A DNA stretch of 64,000 nt. Origin: Microbacterium terrae (GTDB lineage Bacteria > Actinomycetota > Actinomycetes > Actinomycetales > Microbacteriaceae). Position numbers and translations under genes: made by a program. Shown one piece after another: positions 1 through 11,580 of this stretch (its first letter is position 1; each line of letters opens with the position of its first letter). Below the pieces are notes generated by a model. It did no database searches and was not told the DNA's origin. It was given only the letters and a program-made list of their open reading frames with translations. The DNA lies in NCBI RefSeq assembly GCF_017831975.1, contig NZ_JAFDSS010000001.1, forward strand, positions 2,294,001 through 2,358,000, in the 5' to 3' direction.

Positions 1-770
1 CCACGTACGTGGCCGAGTCCACCGCAGACCAGCTGAACAGCATCCTCGACACGGCCGGCTTCTACGTCGGGGACGAGCGCACCGTCCCGGTCGACCGCGC
101 CGAGGCGGCATCCTGGCTCACGGTCACGCCGACCGCAGAGGGAACGTTCGACATCGTCGCCGACGAGGACGCGATCCAGACGGCCGTCGACGGACTGGCG
201 AAGGCCGTGGACCGCAAGGTCGTGAACGCCACCATCGTCACGAACTCGGCCGGCGACACGCTCCTCACCCAGACGGAGGGCGTCAGCGGCCGCACGCTCG
301 ATTCGACCGACGGCATCGCCGCGTCGTACGCCGAGCAGCTGAGCACCGGCAGCGGTGCCTACGAGCTGCCCGTCACCGAGGTCCCCTTCAAGACGACCGA
401 GCTCGCGCGCGAGATCGAGGTCGACCTGGGCGACCAGCAGCTGTACGTCAAGGAGAACGGCAAGGTGATCGACAGCTGGGCGATCTCGAGCGGCCAGGCG
501 GCCACTCCGACGATCCAGGGCCGCTTCACCGTGCAGTACCACATCCCGTCGCAGACGATGCGCGGCTCCAACTCGGACGGCTCGGCGTACGAGACGCCGA
601 ACGTGAAGTGGATCATGTACTTCTCGGGCGACTTCGCGCTGCACGGCGTCTACTGGCATTCGAACTGGGGCACCCAGATGAGCCACGGCTGCGTGGGCAT
701 GCCTGAGAACCGCGCGAAGCAGATCTACGACTGGGCCCCGAACGGCGTCGACATCTACGTCCACGCCTGA
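1..770 (+). CDS. L,D-transpeptidase (YkuD family), 5' end missing
   Basis: Cell-wall enzyme that makes 3-3 cross-links in peptidoglycan outside the membrane. The frame is open to the left edge of the window, so the true start and any signal or membrane anchor lie upstream. The visible 253 residues hold an N-terminal alpha/beta region resembling the PG_binding_4 domain found in front of actinobacterial L,D-transpeptidases, then a YkuD domain from about residue 130 to the end. The catalytic SHGC motif is visible with its Cys near residue 228, and the upstream conserved His sits in 'ALHG'. A 16-bp hairpin terminator follows, shared with the convergent icd gene. Family call is firm; substrate preference cannot be told. 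Confidence 0.9.
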   Translation, partial: TYVAESTADQLNSILDTAGFYVGDERTVPVDRAEAASWLTVTPTAEGTFDIVADEDAIQTAVDGLAKAVDRKVVNATIVTNSAGDTLLTQTEGVSGRTLDSTDGIAASYAEQLSTGSGAYELPVTEVPFKTTELAREIEVDLGDQQLYVKENGKVIDSWAISSGQAATPTIQGRFTVQYHIPSQTMRGSNSDGSAYETPNVKWIMYFSGDFALHGVYWHSNWGTQMSHGCVGMPENRAKQIYDWAPNGVDIYVHA

Positions 771-815
771 CGCCTGTCCACGGCAGCGCGCGCCGCGCGA
801 CGCCGGCACGAACAG

Positions 816-853
816 GAAGAGCGGATGCCCCCTCCACGGGGCATCCGCTCTTC
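816..853. terminator. bidirectional hairpin terminator between L,D-transpeptidase and icd
   Basis: Perfect 16-bp stem (816-831 with 838-853) and a 6-nt loop between two convergent genes. The stem contains an inverted GGATGCC/GGCATCC pair. The right flank is T-rich (TTCTTC) on the plus strand and the left arm starts with GAAGA, giving TCTTC on the minus strand, so it can serve both directions. Confidence 0.8.
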
Positions 854-867
854 TTCGTCAGGAGCGA

Positions 868-3087
<2,220 letters not shown>

Positions 3088-3141
3088 CGTGTTCGTCTTT
3101 CGTTCGAGCGGTCGGCTCAGCCTATCGCACCGGCTCTCGAG

Positions 3142-3161
3142 TTATCTCGACGTCAAGATAA
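3142..3161. promoter_or_regulatory. palindromic operator candidate upstream of icd
   Basis: TTATCTCGACGTCAAGATAA is symmetric at 18 of 20 positions and lies 55-74 nt upstream of the icd start codon. The same core, TCTCGACGTCGAGA, is found upstream of sucC (34555-34568). That both targets are TCA-cycle genes is seen directly; the identity of the binding protein is unknown. Confidence 0.55.
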
Positions 3162-3291
3162 ATCCGGCCGGCGGTCGCGGCATCCCGGACGCTCCTCCCC
3201 CACTGGTCCGCACCGGGGGCCGATGACCTTGCGAGACACCTCACAGAATCCGCGCGTGACCGGTGGCGCCTATTGCGGTTAGCCTGGGCGC

Positions 3292-3744
3292 ATGGGTGAA
3301 CTGCGACTGGTCGAACTGTCCGCGACGACGATCGTCGCGGTCAACAACCTGTCCCTCAAGCCGGGCCAGGAGCAGTTCCTCGCACCGGTCAGCTACGGGA
3401 TCGCGGCGACGGTGGCGAACCCGCAGACGTCGTGGCAGCGCGTGATCGTCGACGACCAGGAGGTCGTCGCATTCGTCAGCGCCAACTTCGACCCCGAAGA
3501 CCCGCAGGAGCACTTCCGCTCCGTGCTGTGGCGCATCAACGTCGATGCCGACGACCAGGGGCGCGGCGTCGGCCGCTTCGCCGTCGAGAAGCTCATCGAC
3601 GAAGCGCGCGAACGCGGCATGGACCGCGTCAACGTCATCTACGAGGCCGGCGACGGCGGACCCGAGGCCTTCTTCCAGCGGGTGGGGTTCACCCCGGTGG
3701 GCGAGACCGAGTACGGTGAGGTCATCGCCGAGATCCGTCTGTAG
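3292..3744 (+). CDS. GNAT-family N-acetyltransferase
   Basis: Acetyl-CoA-dependent acyltransferase of about the usual GNAT length (150 residues). The acetyl-CoA-binding motif A is visible around residues 83-95 as V-D-A-D-D-Q-G-R-G-V-G-R-F-A, followed by the helix and the late 'F-F-Q-R-V-G-F-T-P-V-G' strand typical of the fold. Overall layout resembles the spermidine/diamine type of GNAT, but the acceptor cannot be inferred. A TAGCCT -10 box ends about 7 nt before the ATG, so the mRNA is probably leaderless. It diverges from icd across a 204-bp spacer. Confidence 0.85.
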   Translation: MGELRLVELSATTIVAVNNLSLKPGQEQFLAPVSYGIAATVANPQTSWQRVIVDDQEVVAFVSANFDPEDPQEHFRSVLWRINVDADDQGRGVGRFAVEKLIDEARERGMDRVNVIYEAGDGGPEAFFQRVGFTPVGETEYGEVIAEIRL

Positions 3745-3926
3745 ATCCCACCCGATCCACCGACGCGGACACCTGTGCGCTCCGCCCCTGCCGGGGTTCC
3801 GAGACCGGCGGCGGGGCCTCGACCACCCCTCCCCCATCGAGGCCTCGTCGCCCTCGTCTCCTGAGTCGCCCGGCATCGGGACGTCACGTCGCCGGGGCGA
3901 CGGCGACCGCCCATTAGGGTGTTCCC

Positions 3927-4892
3927 GTGCCCCGTTTCGACCTGTCGCCCGCCGAACTCCAGACCTACCTGCCCGTGGTGCGCGAGCCCGACGACTTCGA
4001 CGACTTCTGGGCGGCGACGATCGCGGGAGCGCGCGCGGACGATCGGCCGCTCGAGGTCTCGCGTGTGGAGTCGCCGCTGCGTCTGGTCGAGGTCTTCGAC
4101 GTCACGTTCCCCGGGTTCGCCGGCGACCCGGTCAAGGCCTGGCTGATCGTGCCGGCGGGGACGACCGAGCCCCTTCCCGCGGTCGTCGAGTTCGTCGGAT
4201 ACGGCGGCGGTCGCGGCCTCCCGGCCGAGAAGCTCGGCTGGGCTGTGGCCGGGTACGCGCACTTCGTCATGGACACCCGCGGCCAGGGCTCGATGTGGGG
4301 TGCCGGTGGGGGGACACCCGACCCGCACGGCAGCGGGCCTGCGGCGACCGGCGTCATGACCCGCGGCATCGACGATCCCGAGGATTACTACTACCGGCGC
4401 GTCTTCACCGACGCCGTCCGCGCGGTGGACGCGGTGCGGTCGCTCCCGCAGGTCGACCCGTCGCGGGTCTCGGTGACGGGCGCGAGCCAGGGCGGCGGCA
4501 TCGCGATCGCCGCCGCCGGGCTGTCGGAGGGACTCGTCGCCGTCATGCCCGACGTGCCCTTCCTGTGTCACTTCGAGCGCGCGATCGGCTTCACCGACAC
4601 CGACCCCTACCAGGAGGTCGTGCGCTACCTGGCGGTGCACCGCGGCGCCGACGAGCGCGTGTTCGACACGCTGTCGTACTTCGACGGCGTGAACTTCGCC
4701 AAGCGCGCCGATGCGGCGGCGCTCTACTCCGCAGCCCTCATGGACACGATCTGCCCGCCGTCGACGGTGTTCGCCGCGTACAACCACCACCCCGCGCCCA
4801 AGCGCATCGAGGTCTACACGCACAACGGCCACGAGGGCGGCCAGGCCCACCAGTGGCAGGTGCAGGCGGCGTTCCTCGCCGACCGCGTCTGA
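3927..4892 (+). CDS. acetyl xylan esterase / cephalosporin-C deacetylase-like hydrolase (AXE1 family)
   Basis: Serine esterase of the alpha/beta-hydrolase fold, 321 residues, the usual size for carbohydrate esterase family 7. The nucleophile elbow G-A-S-Q-G-G is visible near residue 190. Other family marks are the N-terminal substrate loop (Y-L-P-V-V-R-E-P-D-D-F-D-D-F-W), the R-G-Q-G-S oxyanion region and a late H (G-H-E-G-G). These enzymes remove acetyl groups from xylo-oligosaccharides and related esters; no signal peptide, so cytoplasmic. GTG start at 3927, with a TAGGGT -10 box at 3915-3920 only 6 nt before it, points to a leaderless transcript. Confidence 0.9.
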   Translation: MPRFDLSPAELQTYLPVVREPDDFDDFWAATIAGARADDRPLEVSRVESPLRLVEVFDVTFPGFAGDPVKAWLIVPAGTTEPLPAVVEFVGYGGGRGLPAEKLGWAVAGYAHFVMDTRGQGSMWGAGGGTPDPHGSGPAATGVMTRGIDDPEDYYYRRVFTDAVRAVDAVRSLPQVDPSRVSVTGASQGGGIAIAAAGLSEGLVAVMPDVPFLCHFERAIGFTDTDPYQEVVRYLAVHRGADERVFDTLSYFDGVNFAKRADAAALYSAALMDTICPPSTVFAAYNHHPAPKRIEVYTHNGHEGGQAHQWQVQAAFLADRV

Positions 4893-5005
4893 TCCGCCTC
4901 CCGCTCCCCGGCCTCCGTCCCCGCGCATCCGTCGCACGCCGCCACTTCGTCCGCGGGCACAAGTCGATTCGACGGAGACGAACCGGGCGCGGAGCGCGCC
5001 TCGGG

Positions 5006-6820
5006 TCAGACGAGCGACTCGCGCCAGGCTGCGTGCAGCTTGGCGAACCGGCCGTCGCCTCCGATGAGGCCCTCCGGGGTGTCGTCCTCGATGATCCGGC
5101 CGTGCTCCATCACGAGCACGCGGTCCGCGATCGCGACCGTCGACAGGCGGTGCGCGATGATGATCGCCGTGCGGTCGGCGAGCAGTGTCTGCAGCGCATC
5201 CTGGATCTGACGCTCGGACGGGATGTCGAGCGACGCCGTCGCCTCATCGAGGATGAGCACGGCGGGGTCGGCGAGGAACGCCCGGGCGAACGAGATCAGC
5301 TGACGCTGACCGGCGGAGACGCGTCCGCCGCGCTTGTTCACGTCGGTGGCGTAGCCGTCGGGCAGGCGCTCGATGAAGGCATCCGCCCCCACCGCGCGCG
5401 CGGCGGCGCGGATCTCGTCGAGCGTCGCATCGGGCTTGCCGAGGGCGATGTTGTCGGCGACCGTGCCGCTGAACAGGTACGCCTCCTGCGTCACCATCAC
5501 GATCGCCCGGCGGAGGTCCTTCGGATGCAGCGACCGCAGGTCGACGCCGTCGAGGGTCACGCGGCCGCGCGTCGGGTCGTAGAACCGCGACACGAGCTTC
5601 GCCAGCGTCGACTTGCCCGCACCCGTCGTGCCGACGAGCGCGATCGTCTGACCGGCGGGGATGTCGAGCGAGAAGTCGGGCAGGATGACGCGGTCCTCGG
5701 AGTATCCGAACAGCACGTCGTCGAACTCGATGTGCCCCTTCGCCGTCCACAGGTCGACCGGCTTGGCCGGATCGGGAACGGTCGGCCGCTCCTCGAGCAC
5801 GCCCGACACCTTCTCGAGCGCGGCCGTCGCGGACTGGTACGAGTTCAGGAAGAACGCGACCTCTTGCAGCGGCGAGAAGAAGTTGCGCACGTACAGCACC
5901 GCGGCGAGCAGCGTTCCGATGAGCAGGGAGCCCTCGACCACGCGGAACGCCCCCCAGAACAGCACCACCGCGACGCTCACCGACGCGATGGCCATGAGCC
6001 CCGGCTCGAAGGTTCCGAACAGCCGGATCGAGCGCATGTTCACATCGCGGTACTGCAGGGCGAGGTCGCCGAACTCGTCATCGTTGCGCGGCTCCTTGCG
6101 GAACGCCTTGACCGCGCGGATGCCGGTCATCGTCTCGACGAACTTCACGATCACCTTCGCGCTGACCACGCGCGACTCGCGGTACACACGCTGCGACCGG
6201 GTGTAGAACCAGCGCATCAGGAAGAACAGCGGGATGCCGGCGACCGCGAGGACGAGCCCCGACTGCGGGTCGATCAGCACGAGCGCGATGAGGGTGAACG
6301 TGCCGTACAGGATGCCCGAGACGAGCTCGTTCAGACCGCCGTCGAGGAGCTCGCGGATCGTGTCGAGGTCGCTCGTCTGACGCGAGATGATGCGGCCCGA
6401 CGTGTACGACTCGTGGAACTCGAGGCTGAGCCGCTGCGTGTGCAGGAAGATCCGCTTGCGCAGGTCGAGCATGATCGCCTGCGTCAGCCGTGCCGCGACC
6501 ACCACGTACCACGCGATGAGCGCGGCACCGGCGACTGCCGTGACGAGGTACACGGCGACGACGCCGATGGTCGGCAGCCAGTCCATCTGGTTCACGACCG
6601 CCGGTAGCGCCGTGTTGATGCCGTAGGCGATCAGCGCCGGCCCGGCGACGCGGAGTGCCGTCGAGACGACCAGGACGACGGCGGCGAGCGCGAGCTGCGC
6701 CTTCAGCGGCGAGACGAGCGAGCCGAGCAGGCGCAGCGACCGCGAGCGGATCGCCTTGCTCTCCTCGCGCGTGTAGTCGGAGCGGTCTTCACCGCTGGTT
6801 CCGGTGACCGTGGTGCTCAC
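5006..6820 (-). CDS. heterodimeric ABC exporter, subunit with canonical ATPase site
   Basis: 604-residue fused membrane-ATPase half-exporter: six membrane helices in about residues 45-330, nucleotide-binding domain in about 365-600. Walker A is GTTGAGKST, Walker B ends in L-D-E (catalytic Glu present), while the signature motif is the divergent V-S-A-G-Q. The partner has the opposite pattern (LSGGQ with L-D-D), the hallmark of heterodimeric exporters such as BmrCD and TM287/288 with one consensus and one degenerate ATP site. GTG start at 6820 overlaps the partner's stop (GTGA), so translation is coupled. Substrate unknown; multidrug or lipid export is likely. Confidence 0.93.
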   Translation of the reverse strand: MSTTVTGTSGEDRSDYTREESKAIRSRSLRLLGSLVSPLKAQLALAAVVLVVSTALRVAGPALIAYGINTALPAVVNQMDWLPTIGVVAVYLVTAVAGAALIAWYVVVAARLTQAIMLDLRKRIFLHTQRLSLEFHESYTSGRIISRQTSDLDTIRELLDGGLNELVSGILYGTFTLIALVLIDPQSGLVLAVAGIPLFFLMRWFYTRSQRVYRESRVVSAKVIVKFVETMTGIRAVKAFRKEPRNDDEFGDLALQYRDVNMRSIRLFGTFEPGLMAIASVSVAVVLFWGAFRVVEGSLLIGTLLAAVLYVRNFFSPLQEVAFFLNSYQSATAALEKVSGVLEERPTVPDPAKPVDLWTAKGHIEFDDVLFGYSEDRVILPDFSLDIPAGQTIALVGTTGAGKSTLAKLVSRFYDPTRGRVTLDGVDLRSLHPKDLRRAIVMVTQEAYLFSGTVADNIALGKPDATLDEIRAAARAVGADAFIERLPDGYATDVNKRGGRVSAGQRQLISFARAFLADPAVLILDEATASLDIPSERQIQDALQTLLADRTAIIIAHRLSTVAIADRVLVMEHGRIIEDDTPEGLIGGDGRFAKLHAAWRESLV

Positions 6821-8676
6821 AGGTCCACCTCCCAGTTCTCGTCCTGCTCTCTGGCCCGCAGGCGTGCTTCCTCGACCTCGAGACTCGAGATCACGTGTCG
6901 GTAATGCTCGCTCTCGCGCAGCAGCTGCGAGTGCGTGCCCACGGCGGTGATGCGGCCCGCTTCGAGCAGCGCCACCCGGTCGGCGAGCGTGACGGTGGAC
7001 GGCCGGTGGGCGACCACGAGCGCGGTCGTCTCGTGCAGCACCTCGCGCAGCGCGTCTTCGACGAGCGCCTCGGTGTCGACGTCGAGCGCCGACAGCGGGT
7101 CGTCGAGCACGAGCACCGCCGGGCGGGCTGCGACGGCGCGCGCGAGTGCGAGGCGCTGACGCTGGCCGCCGGAGAGCGAGAGTCCCTCTTCGCCGATGAT
7201 CGTGTCGACGCCGTCGGGCAGATCGTTCACGAACCCGGCCTGGGCGACATCCAGCGCTTCGCGCATCACCGCTTCGGCCTCGGCGCTTCCGGGCTCGAGG
7301 TCCTCGCGGCCGAGCAGCACGTTGTCGCGCACCGACTGCGAGAAGAGCGTCGCATCCTCGAAGGCCATGCCGACGTGGTGGCGCAGCTCGGCGAGCGTGA
7401 GGTCGCGCACGTCGACGCCGTCGAGCGTCACGCGTCCGCCGGTCACGTCGTACAGGCGCGACGGAAGCGTCGTGAGCGTCGTCTTGCCCGACCCGGTGAG
7501 GCCGACGAGAGCCATCGTCTCGCCGGGCTCGAGCACGAGGTCGATCCCGTCGAGCAGGTCGCGCTCGTGGTCCGCGGCATCCTGGTAGCGGAAGTGCACG
7601 CCCTCGAACGCGAGCTCGCCGCGCGGCTTGGCGATCGAGCGCGGCTCGTCGGGGTCGACGATCGTGTTCTCCTCGTCGAACACCTCGAAGATGCGGTCGG
7701 TCGCCGTCCGCGCGTCGAGGAGGAACGAGAACAGGAAGCCGATCGACTCCATCGGCCAGCGCAGCACGGTGGCCATCGCGAAGAACGCGATGAGCTCCGA
7801 CCCCTGCAGCTGCCCCAGAGCCGTGAGGTAGATGCCGGCACCGAGGCACAGCGCGAACGCGATGTCGGGCAGGAGCACCAGCCAGAACCAGATCCAGCCG
7901 ACGGCACGTGCCTTGCTGAGCTCGGTCTCACGCAGCGTCTCGGCCTGGCGGGTGAACTTCTGCAGCGCGTGCTTCCCGCGGCCGAACGCCTTCAGCACAC
8001 GGATGCCGTGGACGCTCTCCTCGACCGACGTCGCGAGGTCACCGGCCTGGTCCTGGCTCTGACGCGCGAGCGTGCCGTACGTCTTCTCGAAGCGGTACCC
8101 GGCGTACCAGAGGGGCGCCGAGGTGAGGAGGAAGATCGTGCCGAGCGCCCAGTGCCAGCGGAACAGCAGCGCGGAGCCGACGAGGATCGTGAGCACGTTG
8201 ACGACGAGCAGCACGACGCCGAACGCCATCCAGCGGCGCAGCATGGAGATGTCCTGCATCATGCGGCTGAGCAGCTGCCCCGACTGCCAGCGGTCGTGGA
8301 AGGCCACGGGAAGGCGCTGCAGGCGCGAGTAGAAGGTCTGCCGGATGTCGTACTCCACCATGGTGGCGGGGCCGAGGACGAACCAGCGGCGGAGCCACAC
8401 CATCATCGCCTCGGCGAGGCCGAGCGCGAGGATCGCTGCGGCGCCCCACGCGATCTGGGCGATGTCGCCCGAGGCGATCGGCCCGCGCACGACGACCTCG
8501 AGGATGAGCGGGATGGTGAGGGCGAGCAGGCTCGCGACGAGCGCGCTCGCAGCGCCGAGGATCAGGCGCGGCAGGACGGGCTTCGCGAACGGCAGCAGCC
8601 GCGCGAGCGCCCGGAGGGTGGACAGTTCGGACCGTGGCGACGATGTGGGTTCGTCGATGAGCTCAGTGGTGGTCAT
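6817..8676 (-). CDS. heterodimeric ABC exporter, subunit with degenerate ATPase site
   Basis: 619-residue half-exporter: transmembrane domain about residues 40-330, nucleotide-binding domain about 370-600. Walker A is GLTGSGKTT and the signature is the perfect L-S-G-G-Q, but Walker B reads V-L-V-L-D-D with Asp in place of the catalytic Glu. This matches the degenerate subunit of BmrCD/TM287-288-type heterodimers, not a damaged gene. The start ATG at 8676 has a modest AAGG ribosome site. A 26-codon leader ORF with a far stronger ribosome site lies 143 nt upstream, suggesting attenuation control. First gene of a two-gene operon. Confidence 0.93.
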   Translation of the reverse strand: MTTTELIDEPTSSPRSELSTLRALARLLPFAKPVLPRLILGAASALVASLLALTIPLILEVVVRGPIASGDIAQIAWGAAAILALGLAEAMMVWLRRWFVLGPATMVEYDIRQTFYSRLQRLPVAFHDRWQSGQLLSRMMQDISMLRRWMAFGVVLLVVNVLTILVGSALLFRWHWALGTIFLLTSAPLWYAGYRFEKTYGTLARQSQDQAGDLATSVEESVHGIRVLKAFGRGKHALQKFTRQAETLRETELSKARAVGWIWFWLVLLPDIAFALCLGAGIYLTALGQLQGSELIAFFAMATVLRWPMESIGFLFSFLLDARTATDRIFEVFDEENTIVDPDEPRSIAKPRGELAFEGVHFRYQDAADHERDLLDGIDLVLEPGETMALVGLTGSGKTTLTTLPSRLYDVTGGRVTLDGVDVRDLTLAELRHHVGMAFEDATLFSQSVRDNVLLGREDLEPGSAEAEAVMREALDVAQAGFVNDLPDGVDTIIGEEGLSLSGGQRQRLALARAVAARPAVLVLDDPLSALDVDTEALVEDALREVLHETTALVVAHRPSTVTLADRVALLEAGRITAVGTHSQLLRESEHYRHVISSLEVEEARLRAREQDENWEVDL

Positions 8677-8819
8677 GATCCTTGTGGGGAGGGTGGAGCG
8701 GATGACCCCGTGGGGTCGAAAGGTGCGCAGGGCGCGGCGGAGGATCCCGAATGGGGAAACGCTCCGAAGTGCGGCAGTATGCCGGATCCGGTGTGAACCG
8801 TGACGAGGTGGGTGAGCGG

Positions 8820-8900
8820 TTACCCCTGGAAGCGAAGACGCTTCGGCCCGGCGATGCGGAGGACAGAAACGGTCTTCGCGGCGAGAGCGGCGTGGGACAT
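8820..8900 (-). CDS. 26-residue leader peptide upstream of the ABC exporter
   Basis: Small ORF starting [10 protein letters not shown] and ending L-R-F-Q-G before TAA. It is supported by a near-perfect ribosome site (AGGAGGATGCC then ATG) and a promoter about 45 nt upstream (TATAGG at 8954-8959). The peptide ends in a basic stretch (P-K-R-L-R) and is rich in Ala and Lys. The exporter start follows 143 nt later and that gap carries small hairpins (8772-8784 and 8704-8717). In Bacillus, BmrB is such a leader ORF that controls BmrCD, a heterodimeric exporter of the same architecture, by ribosome stalling. A regulatory role here is inference; it could also be a small structural protein. Confidence 0.6.
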   Translation of the reverse strand: MSHAALAAKTVSVLRIAGPKRLRFQG

Positions 8901-8945
8901 GGCATCCTCCTGGAGATGGAATGGGGGCTGACGCGATCGCGCCAG

Positions 8946-8992
8946 CCCTCCAGCCTATACCTGAGAAATCCCTGAAAGCAACAAGCGCTTTC
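8946..8992 (-). promoter_or_regulatory. promoter and inverted repeat in front of leader ORF and ABC exporter
   Basis: On the minus strand a -10 box TATAGG (8954-8959) sits 16 nt after TTGCTT. Just upstream lies an inverted repeat, arms GAAAGC and GCTTTC at 8974-8979 and 8987-8992, containing the AAGCGCTT core common in LacI-family operators. The transcript would have a 5' region of about 270 nt before the exporter gene. The 8677-9005 interval holds nothing else recognisable apart from the leader ORF and small hairpins. Confidence 0.5.
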
Positions 8993-9005
8993 CCGAGCCC
9001 GTGCG

Positions 9006-9515
9006 TCAGCCCAGGAGCGCCGGCACCCCGGCCTCGCGGTCGAGGAGGCGTCGCTTGACGTCGAGCCCCCAGGCGAACCCGCCGAGCGCTCCCCCGGTGC
9101 GCAGCACGCGGTGGCAGGGCACGAACAGCGCCGGTGCGTTGCGCGCGCAGATCGACGCCGCGGCGCGCACCGCGCTCGGCGAGCCGAGTTCGGCCGCGAA
9201 CTCCGCGTACGTGAGCGGCCGGCCTGGAGCGATGCGGCGGAGCGCCGCCCACCCCGCCTGCTGCATCGCGGTGCCGTGCTGGCTGACCGCCACGGAGTCG
9301 ATCGCGGCGAGGTCGCCGTCGTAGTACGCCGCGACTGCTGCCGCGGCATCCGTCTCCCCGGTCCGCACCGCTGCGGGGCGATCGGCAGCACGCAGCCGGG
9401 TGAGGATGGCGTCGGCGTCGGCGGTCCAGCCCGACGCGAGCACGCGGTCGTCGGCGTCGACGAGCAGGGTGAAGGCGCCGTCGGGCGTGTCGAGGGTCTG
9501 GATGATGGCGGTCAT
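9006..9515 (-). CDS. ogt: methylated-DNA--protein-cysteine methyltransferase
   Basis: Suicide repair protein that takes methyl groups from O6-methylguanine onto its own Cys (EC 2.1.1.63). The 169 residues include the active site V-P-C-H-R-V and the following G-G-F-A-W-G segment, in the usual place near the C-terminus. The ATG overlaps the stop of the upstream Ada-AlkA fusion gene (ATGA at 9512-9515), so the two repair activities are translationally coupled. Together they form an adaptive-response module against alkylation damage. Confidence 0.95.
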   Translation of the reverse strand: MTAIIQTLDTPDGAFTLLVDADDRVLASGWTADADAILTRLRAADRPAAVRTGETDAAAAVAAYYDGDLAAIDSVAVSQHGTAMQQAGWAALRRIAPGRPLTYAEFAAELGSPSAVRAAASICARNAPALFVPCHRVLRTGGALGGFAWGLDVKRRLLDREAGVPALLG

Positions 9516-11020
9516 GAGAGCCGGTCTCCTTCGGTGTGCGGGGATGTCCGCAGAACGGATGCCGCCCGCTTGGGCGGCACGCTGTGCCAGAGATGCGCGG
9601 TGAGATAGCTGCGCCAGGGTGCGGTGCGCTCCGCCCACGCGGCGAAGCCCTTCGGATCGGATGGGATGCCGAGCGCGGCCGCCCCGGCGCGGACCGCCAC
9701 ATCGCCCGGCAGGGTCACATCGGGATCGCCGAGCACCCGCATCCGCACATAGTCGGCCGTCCACGGACCGATCCCGGGCATCACGAGGAGCGCGGCGCGC
9801 TGCTCGGTGCCGTCGTCGCCCGCGGTGAGCACGAGGTCGCCGTCGGCGAGTGCGGCTGCCGCGCCGGTGATCGCGCGGATGCGGGCCGCAGGACCGCGGA
9901 GCGCCTCGTGGCCGCGCTCGGCGATCGCCGCCATCGTCGGGAACAGCCGCGTCGCGCCGTCGAACCCGTCGACGGGGTCGCCGAGCGCCTCGGCGAGGGC
10001 GGTGAGGGCGGTGCGCGCCGCGGCGACGGTGATCTGCTGACCGACCATCGCGCGGATGAGCATCTCGTGCGGGTCCGCAGCGCCGGGGACGCGGATGCCG
10101 GGGGTCGCCGCCACTGCGGCGGAGAGTTCGGAGTGCGCTGCGAGGGCCTCGTCGACGGCGACCGGGTCGGCGTCGAGGTCGAACAGCCGGCGGACCCGGG
10201 TGACGAGAGCCGAGAGGTCGCGCAGCTGCGTGAGCGCCGCGCGCATCCGCACCCGCCCCTGCTCGTCGAGGCGCACCTCGAACCACGCGGGTCCGCCCGG
10301 CATCCTGATCACGCGCGCGAACGACGTCGCCGTCGCCGTCTCGACGCCCGGGAGTGCCCGCGCCACCATCCACGCGAAGACGCCGTCCGCGTACAGCGGC
10401 CCGCGGTGCGGGAGCACCAGGTCGATCGTTCCCGGCGCCGCCGTCTGGCCGCGGTGACGCCGCGCACGCAGCTCGAGCGGCGGCATCCCGAACACTTCGC
10501 GGATCGTGTCGTTGAACTGACGGATGCTGGCGAACCCTGCCGAGAACGCAACATCGGCCGCCGGCATGTCGGTGCCGACGAGCAGCATGCGCGCCGTCTG
10601 CGCGCGGTGCGCGCGGCTGAGCGCCAGCGGCCCCGCACCGAGCTCGGCGGTGAGCAGCCGCGTGAGGTGCCGCGGCGAGTACCCGAGCCGGTGCGCGAGG
10701 CCCGGCACCCCCTCGCGCTCGACCACGCCCTCGGCGATGAGACGCATCGCCCGACCGGCGGTGTCGCCGCGCAGGTTCCACTGGGGCGAGCCGGGAGCGG
10801 CCTCCGGAAGGCAGCGCTTGCACGCGCGGTAGCCCGCCTCGTGCGCTGCCGCGCTCGTCGCGTAGAACGTGACGTTCGACTGCTTCGGAGTGCGCGCCGG
10901 GCAGCTCGGGCGGCAGTAGATGCCCGTCGATCGCACCGCGGTGACGAACTGCCCGTCGAAGCGGGCGTCGCGCGAATCGATCGCACGGTACCGCTCATCG
11001 AAGGTCATCGTCAGGCTCAT
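9512..11020 (-). CDS. Ada-AlkA fusion: Ada Zn/AraC regulator with 3-methyladenine DNA glycosylase
   Basis: 502-residue fusion. Residues 1-80 are the Ada zinc domain (Y-C-R-P-S-C ... C-K-R-C), which accepts methyl groups from phosphotriesters. About 85-185 is an AraC-type helix-turn-helix. The C-terminal part is AlkA: an N-terminal beta domain, then the HhH-GPD fold with the hairpin [10 protein letters not shown] and the catalytic Asp of L-P-G-D-V. The protein thus senses methylation, probably activates its own operon, and excises alkylated bases. Start ATG at 11020 chosen over ATG 11008 because it lies 7 nt behind a TAGG-rich -10-like stretch. Coupled to ogt by a 4-nt overlap. Confidence 0.93.
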   Translation of the reverse strand: MSLTMTFDERYRAIDSRDARFDGQFVTAVRSTGIYCRPSCPARTPKQSNVTFYATSAAAHEAGYRACKRCLPEAAPGSPQWNLRGDTAGRAMRLIAEGVVEREGVPGLAHRLGYSPRHLTRLLTAELGAGPLALSRAHRAQTARMLLVGTDMPAADVAFSAGFASIRQFNDTIREVFGMPPLELRARRHRGQTAAPGTIDLVLPHRGPLYADGVFAWMVARALPGVETATATSFARVIRMPGGPAWFEVRLDEQGRVRMRAALTQLRDLSALVTRVRRLFDLDADPVAVDEALAAHSELSAAVAATPGIRVPGAADPHEMLIRAMVGQQITVAAARTALTALAEALGDPVDGFDGATRLFPTMAAIAERGHEALRGPAARIRAITGAAAALADGDLVLTAGDDGTEQRAALLVMPGIGPWTADYVRMRVLGDPDVTLPGDVAVRAGAAALGIPSDPKGFAAWAERTAPWRSYLTAHLWHSVPPKRAASVLRTSPHTEGDRLS

Positions 11021-11129
11021 GCCCCTAGCCTGACACGCTCCCCCGACAGCCGCTCGCGGAAATCGGACACGGCTGCGGAGTGCGATTCGGCGACCGGCCG
11101 CGCGACCTCGCCGATCGCAGGACATGCGA

Positions 11130-11161
11130 AGAGGGCGGGCGCGTCATCGCACCCACCCTCT
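11130..11161 (-). terminator. terminator behind WXG100 copy 1
   Basis: Imperfect hairpin with arms AGAGGG-c-GGG and CCC-a-CCCTCT around a 12-nt loop, 21 nt downstream of the WXG100 stop codon. It ends the type VII locus before the convergently unrelated alkylation-repair operon. Confidence 0.5.
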
Positions 11162-11181
11162 GTCGACAGCCTGGACGCGGG

Positions 11182-11469
11182 TCAGCCGCCGGCGAGCTGC
11201 TGGTCGAGGTCCTGGATCGCGCGCATCATGCCCAGCAGCGACTCCGACATGTCGTTGATGCCGTCCACAGCACCCTTCAGACCCGTCGTGAGCTCGCCGT
11301 AGCCCTCACCGAACTTGCCCGACGCGTGCTGCGTCTTGAAGTCCTCACCCAGCAGCGTGTCCACCTGGCTCTTCAGCGTGTCCAACTGCCCCTGGATGTC
11401 ATCACGAGCCTGCGACAGCGTCGACGCCACCTGCTCCATCTCCGCATACGAAGCACCGAAATCGGCCAT
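11182..11469 (-). CDS. WXG100-family (ESAT-6-like) protein, copy 1
   Basis: 95-residue two-helix protein of the type VII secretion substrate family, normally exported as a dimer. The sequence pattern F-K-T-x-x-A-S-x-x-F-x-x-x-Y ... V-D-x-x-x-x-M and the acidic-glutamine C-terminus match actinobacterial WXG100 proteins, but the W-x-G turn itself is not present (E-D-F-K at that place). Start ATG at 11469, preceded by GAGGGAG six nt upstream, rather than the in-frame start at 11484. The whole gene and promoter are duplicated at 15247-15534. It is monocistronic: operator, gene, terminator. Confidence 0.88.
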   Translation of the reverse strand: MADFGASYAEMEQVASTLSQARDDIQGQLDTLKSQVDTLLGEDFKTQHASGKFGEGYGELTTGLKGAVDGINDMSESLLGMMRAIQDLDQQLAGG

Positions 11470-11521
11470 CGTCAACTCCCTCACTCAAGTGAACCCCGAA
11501 CCCGACCGGGCCCGCCACACC

Positions 11522-11567
11522 AACCTAACCGCACCCACCAACACCGGCCATGGGGACCATTCCCCAT
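11522..11567 (-). promoter_or_regulatory. T7SS promoter 1: 18-bp palindrome and -10 box
   Basis: Palindrome ATGGGGAATGGTCCCCAT on the minus strand (11550-11567; 7-bp arms, 4-nt centre), then 22 nt, then -10 box TAGGTT (11522-11527). No good -35 hexamer is present, so the palindrome is probably an activator or repressor site. The arrangement recurs at 15587-15632 and 18970-19016. Confidence 0.7.
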
Positions 11568-11580
11568 GTGGGGAGACCGG

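Larger units (their letters stand above)
11176..11571. repeat. 396-bp direct repeat, copy 1 (WXG100 gene plus promoter)
   Basis: Identical base for base, on my reading, to 15241-15636 (offset 4065). The repeat begins 6 bp before the WXG100 stop codon and ends 4 bp past the 18-bp operator, so it contains exactly one gene with its promoter and regulatory palindrome. Identity at synonymous and non-coding sites implies recent duplication or continuing gene conversion. Confidence 0.95.

Noticed and set aside
6817..8676. Loss-of-function mutation in Walker B (Asp for Glu)
   Set aside because: This is the normal state of the degenerate subunit in heterodimeric ABC exporters, and the partner has the complementary pattern.
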